Shown piece after piece: positions 1 to 6,048 of a stretch of 33,197 bases of DNA. The position numbers were made by a program, and so were the translations under genes. Origin of the DNA: Thermoflexia bacterium (GTDB lineage Bacteria; Chloroflexota; Anaerolineae; B4-G1; SLSP01); contig DUEJ01000016.1 in assembly GCA_011192175.1 (NCBI GenBank), positions 1-33,197 of the forward strand, read 5' to 3'. A model generated the notes under the pieces. The model was given only the letters and a program-made list of their open reading frames with translations. It was not told the origin of the DNA and made no database searches. Numbering within the stretch: position 1 is the stretch's first letter; each line of letters begins with the position of its first letter.

Positions 1-125
1 AACAAGCCAGAGATAAAGCAACAGAATAAGCTCGCGGCCAACACAATCCAGAGAATGCGCTTCACAGCAGCTCGCCGGCGGCGAGTGCGTAACAGCGTGT
101 CATCAATTTTCTCGGCTCTCATCAT
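1..125 (-). CDS. N-terminus of an unidentified membrane-anchored protein (3' end outside window)
   Basis: Reading the minus strand from an ATG-ATG pair (125 and 122), the frame stays open to the window edge for 41 codons. The product begins with a short charged stretch, a very basic run (RTRRRR then KR), then a hydrophobic segment (ILWIVLAASLFCCFISGL). This is the pattern of a signal anchor or first membrane helix with a cytoplasmic N-terminus. A strong GGAGGT lies at 126-131; it is too close to the first ATG, so the second ATG (122) may be the true start. The gene follows tRNA-Gln on the same strand but is separated from it by a terminator. The family cannot be recognised from this fragment. 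Confidence 0.55.
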   Translation of the reverse strand, partial: MMRAEKIDDTLLRTRRRRAAVKRILWIVLAASLFCCFISGL

Positions 126-184
126 ACCTCCGCATTACATACTGCAAAACCTTGCCTAGGGTTCGAGAACGCGCTGCTGAATAC

Positions 185-216
185 AAAAAAAGCGACTCAC
201 CAAGTGGGTCGCTTTT
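185..216 (-). terminator. Intrinsic terminator of tRNA-Gln
   Basis: A 10-bp stem (191-200 with 204-213, one G-U type mismatch) closes a 3-nt loop. On the minus strand it is followed by a run of at least six T. It sits 7 bases downstream of the tRNA 3' end, so it should end the tRNA transcript and isolate it from the next minus-strand gene. Confidence 0.85.
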
Positions 217-222
217 ACTAGG

Positions 223-294
223 CTGGGGCGGTAGGAGTCGAACCTACAGTACGCGGATTCAAAGTCCGTTGCCTTACCATTTGGCCACGCCCCA
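223..294 (-). tRNA. tRNA-Gln (anticodon TTG)
   Basis: The minus strand folds as a 72-nt tRNA. The acceptor stem TGGGGCG (294-288) pairs with CGCCCCA (230-224), with discriminator G at 223. The D-loop contains AATGGTAAGG. The anticodon stem CGGA/TCCG encloses the loop CTTTGAA, which gives anticodon TTG, and the T-arm carries GGTTCGACTCC. A UUG anticodon with G73 is typical of glutamine tRNA. The 3' CCA is not encoded. It has its own promoter and terminator, so it is a single-gene unit. Confidence 0.95.
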
Positions 295-319
295 ATACTC
301 AGCTCTTAAGACGAGTCAT

Positions 320-348
320 ATTATAATGGATTGCCAAAATTTTGCCAG
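320..348 (-). promoter_or_regulatory. Likely sigma-70 promoter of tRNA-Gln
   Basis: On the minus strand a perfect TATAAT lies at 325-320. A 17-bp spacer separates it from CTGGCA (348-343), a 4/6 match to TTGACA. Transcription would begin around 313, about 20 bases before the mature tRNA 5' end, as expected for a tRNA with a short processed leader. Confidence 0.6.
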
Positions 349-402
349 TCGCCCGGATGCGGGGCAGCAAACAGAGCGCCATTTTCTCACCCTAAATCAC
401 TA

Positions 403-430
403 TTGACGGGGCTTTCTTTCACAGTAAAAT
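403..430 (+). promoter_or_regulatory. Likely sigma-70 promoter of the first ABC exporter gene
   Basis: TTGACG (403-408) and TAAAAT (425-430) are each one base off consensus and are separated by 16 bp. They end 35 bases before the ATG at 466. A GGGAG ribosome-binding site precedes that ATG. Confidence 0.6.
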
Positions 431-465
431 GGTTAGCGTCCCTTACTTTTTAGCCGGGAGCAGAG

Positions 466-2232
466 ATGTCAAATAGCAGTGAGTTCACCATCGAGCAAAA
501 TTGGCAAGCCAACCACGCGGGGCCGGGGAGATGGCTCTTTTCTCACGCACGCCGCCAACCGCTTATGATCTTGGGGGTTCTCGGCGGCGCCGCGGGGAAC
601 GCGGGGCTAGCCGCACTCGTCCCCTTGCTGATTGGGAGAGCTTACCAGGCCATCCAGGCCACACCGCCAGATTTGAGCGGCCTACAACGGATCGCCTGGA
701 TTATCGTCATCTCTCAGGTAGCGCGCGGGCTGATCTTGCAGCTGGCGCGCAATCTCTCCAGCGAGACGTTATGCCAGCGGATTGAGCGGGATATCCGCCA
801 AGAGCTCTACTTGAGCTTGATCGGTAAGAGCATGTCTTTCCACGATTCCCATCCCACCGGCGATCTGATGGCCCGCGCCACCAACGATGTCCGGCAGATC
901 AACTTGCTGTTCAATCCGGGCCTCAATCTGGTCATCGGCTCGGCCAACTTCATCTTGATGCCGCTCTTGATGGCCCCCGCTATCCATCCCCAGCTGCTCC
1001 TCGTCCCGCTGATCTACTTGACCGCCTACGGGTTTGTGGTGCGCGATTACCTGCGCCAACTGCGGCCGGTCACAGAAATGGTACGCCACGAGTTCGGGAA
1101 CGTCAACACCGCGCTGGCAGAGGCCATTGAGGGTATTGAGACTGTCAAGGGGGCCGCACAAGAAGAGTATGAGACCTCCCGCTTCCGGCGCACCATCAAC
1201 AAATGGCGGCGAGCTTACGTCGCCCAAGCGGAGATCGAAGCGCGGTTTTTACCGCTCCTGATGTTAGGTTTATTGCAAGCCGCCGGCATGGGCCACAGTC
1301 TCTGGTTGCTGCGCAGTGGCGCCATTGATGTCGGGGAGGTGTTGGCCTTTAACGGTTTATTACTCCTCTTCGGTTTTCCCACCTGGGCGGCGCAGTTCGC
1401 CTACTCAAGAGTGGCTGCGGGCCTCGCCAGCGCCCGGCGCATCCTGGAACTGCTCAACGCGCGCAGCGACCTGGACCAGAATGAGAACGGTTATCAGCAA
1501 CCGCTGCGCGGAGCGGTTGCCTTTGACCAAGTAACCTTCCATTACGCGGCAGCCGCAAAGGCCACGCTGACCAATATCAGCTTCCGCGTGGAGCCGGGCC
1601 AGACCGTCGCGATTGTGGGGCAGACAGGCTCAGGAAAATCCACCATTGCTAAGTTGCTCAACCGCATCTATGATGTACAGAGAGGGGCGGTGCGCATTGA
1701 TGGCGTCAAGGTACAGGATTGGAATTTGGCAGCGTTGCGCCGCCAGATATCCATCATCGAACAAGACCTCTATCTCTTCTCACGCACTATCGCGGAAAAT
1801 ATCGCCTTTGGCTGCCCTGAAGCCGGAGAGGAGGAGATCATCGCGGCCGCGCAAGCCGCACAAGCGGATGAGTTTATCATGAATTTCAGCGCGGGGTACG
1901 CCACCGTCATCGGGGAACGCGGCACGACGTTATCCGGCGGGCAACGGCAGCGGATCGCCTTAGCCCGCGCTTTCCTCACCGATCCGGCCATTCTCATCTT
2001 GGATGACGCGACCAGCGCTATTGATAGCGAGACTGAAGACCACATCCAACGCGCCATTGAGCGCGCCGCGGCTAATCGCACCACCTTCCTCATCACCCAC
2101 CGGCTCTCCCAGATCCGCTGGGCCGATCAAATCCTAGTGCTGCGCCAGGGCCAGATCGTCGCCAGCGGCACTCACGAGGAGTTGCTGCGCAGTTCGGAAG
2201 CGTACCGGGATATTTTTGCGCGGTATAAGTGA
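466..2232 (+). CDS. Half-size ABC exporter, subunit with degenerate catalytic site (heterodimer partner A)
   Basis: 588-residue type IV ABC exporter half-transporter: an N-terminal six-helix membrane domain (about residues 30-320) fused to a nucleotide-binding domain (about 345-588). Visible motifs are Walker [10 protein letters not shown] (Lys391), a Q-loop in IIEQDLYLF, signature LSGGQ (489-493), Walker B ILILDD (513-514) and the H-loop His545. The residue after the Walker B Asp is Asp514 instead of the usual catalytic Glu, while the signature is intact. The next ABC gene shows the opposite pattern, so the two should form a heterodimeric exporter of the TM287/288 or BmrCD type. Cargo (drug, lipid or peptide) cannot be told from sequence. 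Start: ATG behind GGGAG. The family call is solid; substrate is unknown. Confidence 0.92.
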   Translation: MSNSSEFTIEQNWQANHAGPGRWLFSHARRQPLMILGVLGGAAGNAGLAALVPLLIGRAYQAIQATPPDLSGLQRIAWIIVISQVARGLILQLARNLSSETLCQRIERDIRQELYLSLIGKSMSFHDSHPTGDLMARATNDVRQINLLFNPGLNLVIGSANFILMPLLMAPAIHPQLLLVPLIYLTAYGFVVRDYLRQLRPVTEMVRHEFGNVNTALAEAIEGIETVKGAAQEEYETSRFRRTINKWRRAYVAQAEIEARFLPLLMLGLLQAAGMGHSLWLLRSGAIDVGEVLAFNGLLLLFGFPTWAAQFAYSRVAAGLASARRILELLNARSDLDQNENGYQQPLRGAVAFDQVTFHYAAAAKATLTNISFRVEPGQTVAIVGQTGSGKSTIAKLLNRIYDVQRGAVRIDGVKVQDWNLAALRRQISIIEQDLYLFSRTIAENIAFGCPEAGEEEIIAAAQAAQADEFIMNFSAGYATVIGERGTTLSGGQRQRIALARAFLTDPAILILDDATSAIDSETEDHIQRAIERAAANRTTFLITHRLSQIRWADQILVLRQGQIVASGTHEELLRSSEAYRDIFARYK

Positions 2233-2240
2233 TGATAATA

Positions 2241-2270
2241 GTCAAAAGTCGATAGTCAAAGGTCAAAAGT
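2241..2270 (-). repeat. Short heptamer-repeat tract, opposite orientation to 17415-17526
   Basis: Read on the minus strand this is about four 7-bp units of the form GACTTTT, GACCTTT, GACTATC, GACTTTT. It starts 8 bases after the stop of the first ABC gene. The same unit family forms the longer tract between the two plsY genes, so this is a dispersed short-tandem-repeat family rather than chance. Confidence 0.65.
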
Positions 2271-2333
2271 TAGTAGTTAGGGGAGAGAGGATAGTTAGGC
2301 AGTGACAAGGCAATAATGACACCAAAGTTACGC

Positions 2334-2535
2334 TGTCATTCCGAGCAACCAGAAGGAACAACGCGACTGCCGGGCAGCGAGGAATCTCCAGCATCTATGG
2401 GGAGGGTAGTGGCGGAAATGGGAGATTGCTCGCTGCGTACCAGGCACACAACGCCTGGTGCTGGCTACTAAGAAACAAATTCCGTTTCTTGCACAATGAG
2501 TGGCGCGAATGTGCCATGCATAGCTCGGAATGACA
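2334..2535. repeat. Nested inverted-repeat element (REP/MITE-like) between the ABC exporter genes
   Basis: The 13-bp sequence TGTCATTCCGAGC (2334-2346) recurs inverted at 2523-2535. Inside is a second inverted pair, GCAGCGAGGAATCTCC (2374-2389) with 2421-2436 (one mismatch). Two further hairpins follow: ACCAGGC/GCCTGGT (2439-2459) and AAGAAAC/GTTTCTT (2470-2490). The whole stretch can fold on itself. 'GTCATTCCGAG' type sequences are a widely dispersed intergenic repeat in many bacteria (from memory). Open frames here are short and lack ribosome-binding sites. No clear target duplication is seen. Confidence 0.65.
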
Positions 2536-2592
2536 AAGGGGAGCTGAGATTCTCCGGAAGCTGGCGGTTGAAATCGCGCCAACGGGTACGAA

Positions 2593-2627
2593 GTCGGCCT
2601 GCGCCGACCAGTCCACGCAGGTGGACT
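2593..2627. repeat. Pair of adjacent REP-like hairpins
   Basis: GTCGGC-CTGC-GCCGAC (2593-2608) is followed directly by AGTCCAC-GCAG-GTGGACT (2610-2627), and AAGTC/GACTT flank the pair. Two GC-rich hairpins with the same loop composition in tandem are typical of bacterial REP doublets. The remainder of the spacer up to 2796 shows further short dyads and an AT-rich stretch with repeated TTTAC before the next ribosome-binding site, but no gene. Confidence 0.6.
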
Positions 2628-2796
2628 TCGCAAGGGTAGCCGCGAATTCCCACGGCCCAGAGCCGTCTGGCAAGGGTATTCGCCAGGCTCGGTCGGGAAA
2701 CCGGCCAACCTAGCCGTAGCCAATAACTCCGTCTACTGCCTACCGCCCCCCCCTATTTATCGTTTACTATTTACCGTTTACTAATCCGGAGTTCCC

Positions 2797-4656
2797 ATGG
2801 GCTTTTTCCACGGCTTAGATCGTGAATCTTACGACCGCGAATACAGTGACCGCGAGCTCGGTCTGCGGTTAGCACAATACTTCAAACCCCACGGCAAAAA
2901 ATTACTGGGCGCGGGAGGTTTAACGGCGTTGCTCTCTGCCAGCGCCGCTCTCCAACCGGTGTTGATCGCGCGCGCGCTGGATTCGCTAATCATTGACCGC
3001 CAACGCTTGGACGTGATCTTGGGCCTAGTGCTCTTCATGCTCGGCTACGGCATCCTCAACTGGGGCGGGAACTGGTGGCGGCGCCGCACCATCGCCCGTA
3101 TCATCGCCGATATGATGACCACGCTGCGCACCGATGCTTTCGCGGCCTCCATCAGTCATGACCTCTCCTTCTTTGATGAATTCCGCTCCGGACAGATTAT
3201 CAGCCGCATCACCACGGACACGGAGGAGTTCACCAATGTAGTGCAGATGGTCTCAGATCTCATCGGGCAAGGTTTACAGGTTATCATCTTGACCGGCTAC
3301 CTCTTCACCATCTCTTGGCGGCTCACCTTATTACTCTTAGGCATGGCTCCCGTCGTCATGTTGACCGCCTGGAGTTTCCGCAAGTTAGCCCGCAAAGTAA
3401 CGCGCAAAGGCTTCCGGGTGTTGGCGAAAGTCAACGCGGCCATCCAAGAAGCCGTGACCGGCATCAGCGTCGCCAAGAATTTCCGGCAGGAGGCCGCTAT
3501 TTACGCGGAATTCAACGTGGTCAACGAGCAATCCTACCGGGTAAACCTCTGGCGCGGCTACTCGCTCTCCAGCATGTTCCCCGCGCTCAACGCCCTCTCC
3601 GGCATCGGCACCGCCATCCTGGTTTACTACGGCGGTTTGCCGGCCACGGTAGGCACCATCACCATCGGCAATTGGTACCTCTTCATCTCCAGCCTGGATC
3701 GTTTCTGGTTCCCCATGCTCAACCTCTCCGCCTTCTGGAGCCAGATCCAGGGCGGGCTTTCCGCCGCCGAGCGCGTCTTCGCCCTCATCGACGCGCAACC
3801 CGCCGTCCAACAGCAAGCCTGCGAACCGGTGCGCGAGCTGCAAGGCGAGATCATCTTCGAGCAGGTGAATTTCCGCTACACCGAGCAGGAACAAGTCTTA
3901 GAGAACTTCTCCCTCCACATCCAACCGGGGGAGAGCGTAGCTTTAGTAGGACATACTGGCGCAGGCAAGAGCAGTCTCGCCAAGCTGCTCGTCCGCTTCT
4001 ACGAATTCCAGCGAGGGCAAATTCTAGTTGATGGGCGCGACATCCGCACCTTCGACCTACACCAGTACCGCCGACAGATTGGGAGCGTCTCACAGATCCC
4101 CTTCCTCTTCAACGGCACGGTGCTGGATAACATCCGCTACGGACGCCCAGAGATCACGGCCACGGCAGTGGAAAACATGGCGCGCCACATTGGGAATGGA
4201 GAATGGTTAACCGCCCTCCCCCACGGTCTCCAAACCGGCGTGGGCGAACGCGGCAGCAAACTCTCCCTAGGTCAGCGGCAGCTCGTCGCCCTGATGCGAG
4301 TACTGGTGCAAGAGCCGGCCGTCGTCATCTTAGATGAGGCCACAGCCAGCATTGACCCCTTCACCGAGATGCAAATCCAAGCGGCGACGGCGCTAATTCT
4401 GGCGCGCAGCACCTCCATCCTCATCGCGCACCGCCTCTCCACCATCCGCGCCGTGGATCGGATCATTGTGCTGCAAGCCGGCCGCATCATCGAAGAGGGC
4501 AATCACGAGACGCTCATGGCGCAGGGTGGACATTACGCCGAACTCTACAACACTTACTTCCGCCATCAATCCCTAGAATATGTGGAAGAGGTGGGCCGGC
4601 GCAAAGCCCGCCGCCCCCAGCTATACTCCGCGCCCCGTCTCCGGGGCGCGGAGTAG
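2797..4656 (+). CDS. Half-size ABC exporter, subunit with degenerate signature (heterodimer partner B)
   Basis: 619-residue ABC half-exporter with a six-helix membrane domain (about 35-330) and a C-terminal nucleotide-binding domain. Walker A GHTGAGKSS (Lys391), Q-loop VSQIPFLF, Walker B VVILDE (Glu514 present) and His545 are normal. The signature is LSLGQ (489-493) instead of LSGGQ. All these positions align one-to-one with the preceding ABC subunit, so the genes are an old duplicated pair with complementary defects. The competent ATP site would combine this Walker A/B with the partner's LSGGQ; the degenerate site would combine the partner's Asp514 with this LSLGQ. The C-terminus adds an arginine-rich tail. 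Start: ATG behind CCGGAG. No promoter is evident in the repeat-filled spacer, so co-transcription with the first gene is likely. Confidence 0.92.
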   Translation: MGFFHGLDRESYDREYSDRELGLRLAQYFKPHGKKLLGAGGLTALLSASAALQPVLIARALDSLIIDRQRLDVILGLVLFMLGYGILNWGGNWWRRRTIARIIADMMTTLRTDAFAASISHDLSFFDEFRSGQIISRITTDTEEFTNVVQMVSDLIGQGLQVIILTGYLFTISWRLTLLLLGMAPVVMLTAWSFRKLARKVTRKGFRVLAKVNAAIQEAVTGISVAKNFRQEAAIYAEFNVVNEQSYRVNLWRGYSLSSMFPALNALSGIGTAILVYYGGLPATVGTITIGNWYLFISSLDRFWFPMLNLSAFWSQIQGGLSAAERVFALIDAQPAVQQQACEPVRELQGEIIFEQVNFRYTEQEQVLENFSLHIQPGESVALVGHTGAGKSSLAKLLVRFYEFQRGQILVDGRDIRTFDLHQYRRQIGSVSQIPFLFNGTVLDNIRYGRPEITATAVENMARHIGNGEWLTALPHGLQTGVGERGSKLSLGQRQLVALMRVLVQEPAVVILDEATASIDPFTEMQIQAATALILARSTSILIAHRLSTIRAVDRIIVLQAGRIIEEGNHETLMAQGGHYAELYNTYFRHQSLEYVEEVGRRKARRPQLYSAPRLRGAE

Positions 4657-4688
4657 CAACGCGCCCGCTGTAAAAACTCGTCTTAATT

Positions 4689-4850
4689 CTGAAACGCCCA
4701 GGGCAATCGCATTTAGCCGTTTCTGGGGACGCTGTCCCTGAAAACACCCCGAAAACAGGCCCTCAGTGGGGTAAAATCTTCAGCCAAGCAGTGTTTCTGA
4801 CCCTCAAAATGGAGTTGATTTTCCATATGCGATTGCCCTGCTGAAACGCC
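4689..4850. mobile_element. MITE: 142-bp non-coding element with 14-bp terminal inverted repeats and 10-bp target duplication
   Basis: The element runs from 4699 to 4840. Its left end CAGGGCAATCGCAT (4699-4712) is matched perfectly and inverted at the right end, ATGCGATTGCCCTG (4827-4840). The direct repeat CTGAAACGCC abuts both ends exactly (4689-4698 and 4841-4850), as expected for a target-site duplication. No open frame for a transposase fits in 142 bp, so it must have been moved in trans. A duplication of about 10 bp is compatible with IS4-superfamily elements (inference). The element ends 10 bp upstream of the -35 box of the lacI-type gene. Confidence 0.85.
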
Positions 4851-4859
4851 CCCTCCCTC

Positions 4860-4888
4860 TTGACAAGCCACTGAAAATCATTTATACT
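4860..4888 (+). promoter_or_regulatory. Near-consensus sigma-70 promoter of the LacI-family gene
   Basis: A perfect TTGACA (4860-4865), a 17-bp spacer, and TATACT (4883-4888, one mismatch). Transcription would start near 4895, inside the region covered by the LacI-type operator, so this is a strong promoter meant to be repressed. It lies directly downstream of the MITE's right target duplication. Confidence 0.85.
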
Positions 4889-4898
4889 TCAGAAAGAT

Positions 4899-4914
4899 TT
4901 GGAAGCGCTTCCAA
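4899..4914. promoter_or_regulatory. LacI/GalR-family operator (perfect 16-bp palindrome)
   Basis: TTGGAAGCGCTTCCAA is a perfect palindrome with the central CG step typical of LacI/GalR operators. It begins 10 bases after the -10 box, covering roughly +4 to +20. The repressor gene starts 50 bases further on, so autoregulation by the adjacent LacI-family protein is the natural reading. Confidence 0.85.
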
Positions 4915-4964
4915 GTCCAGGATGCCACCAAGATTTTGTCGGTTAGTGAAGAGGCTTAGTTCCC

Positions 4965-5999
4965 ATGGCTGATGAAAAACTAACTCTAGACGAGATTGCC
5001 GAGAAAGCGGGTGTTTCCCGCACCACTGCGTCCCGCGTCATCAATAATCGTCCCCACGTGCGCCCAGAGCTACGGCAGCGCGTGATGCGCGTAGTAGAAG
5101 CCACTGGCTATCGCCTTAATCCCGTCGCCCGCTCATTAGCCATGCAACGCTCCGAAATTATGGGGCTGGTGATTCCGCGCAGCACGCATGCCTTCTTTGA
5201 AGATCCCTATTTCCCCATCCTGATCCAAAGCATTGCTAAAACCTGCAATTATTACGACTACACCCTCGCGCTGTTTCTCTTTGAAAGCGAAGCTGATGAG
5301 GAACAACTCTATCCCCGCATATCAAGACAGGGCTTGCTTGATGGCATTATCCTGCAAGTGGGAGAGATCAAGGATAGCCTCACCGCGCGGCTAATGCAAG
5401 AGGATTTCCCAGTGTTGGTCATCGGGCGGCCTAAGGATGTACCGGACGTCAGCTATCTGGACGTGGATAACGTGGCCGGGGCGCGTAAGGCCGTTGCGCA
5501 CCTTTTCGCAACGGGCCATCAGCGGGTAGCCACGATAACCGGGGCCTTGACTACTACTGCAGGCATTGATCGGCTGGCAGGATACCACCAGGTACTCCAA
5601 GAACGTGATTGTCCCAGCGACCCTGCGTTTATTGTGGAAGGAAACTTCACCAGAGAAGGGGGCTATCAGGTTATGCAACAATTGCTGCCCCACCAGCCAG
5701 ATGCGGTCTTCATTGCTTCCGATACGATGGCCCTGGGAGCTCTGGACGCTATCTCCGAGGCGGGGTTACACGTACCGGAAGATATCGCCATCGTTGGTTT
5801 TGACGATCTGGTCCCTGCTTTTCAAGCTACGCCCCCGTTGACTACCATCAAACAGCCCATTTCGCAATTCGGCCGAAAAGCTGTAGAGTTGTTGTTGGAT
5901 ATTATCGCGCGAGGCCCCTATCCCCCGCGTCACATTCTGATGGATACGGAACTGGTGGTGCGTGAATCTTGTGGTGCGCACCTAGCGCCCCCAGGATAA
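4965..5999 (+). CDS. LacI-family transcriptional repressor (probable beta-mannoside regulator)
   Basis: 344 residues. The N-terminal helix-turn-helix plus hinge is classic LacI: TLDEIAEKAGVSRTTASRVI (about residues 6-25), followed by NNRPHVRPELRQRV and NPVARSLA. The rest is a periplasmic-binding-protein-like effector domain, with FIASDTMALGAL and the family-typical IAIVGFDDL near residues 270-280. A matching operator overlaps its own transcription start. It is followed after 49 bases by a beta-mannosidase and then a sugar-type importer, so the inducer is probably a mannoside or mannose-containing oligosaccharide (inference from context). The ATG is chosen because the HTH begins six residues in. 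Confidence 0.93.
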   Translation: MADEKLTLDEIAEKAGVSRTTASRVINNRPHVRPELRQRVMRVVEATGYRLNPVARSLAMQRSEIMGLVIPRSTHAFFEDPYFPILIQSIAKTCNYYDYTLALFLFESEADEEQLYPRISRQGLLDGIILQVGEIKDSLTARLMQEDFPVLVIGRPKDVPDVSYLDVDNVAGARKAVAHLFATGHQRVATITGALTTTAGIDRLAGYHQVLQERDCPSDPAFIVEGNFTREGGYQVMQQLLPHQPDAVFIASDTMALGALDAISEAGLHVPEDIAIVGFDDLVPAFQATPPLTTIKQPISQFGRKAVELLLDIIARGPYPPRHILMDTELVVRESCGAHLAPPG

Positions 6000-6048
6000 G
6001 AAAAGGTAATTGTTTTTAACTTTACTTGGAAGCATTACGGGAGGAATT

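Noticed and set aside
2328-2723. Overlapping minus-strand frames of 61-131 codons between the ABC genes
   Set aside because: They fall wholly in inverted-repeat and REP-like sequence, overlap one another in different frames and lack ribosome-binding sites.
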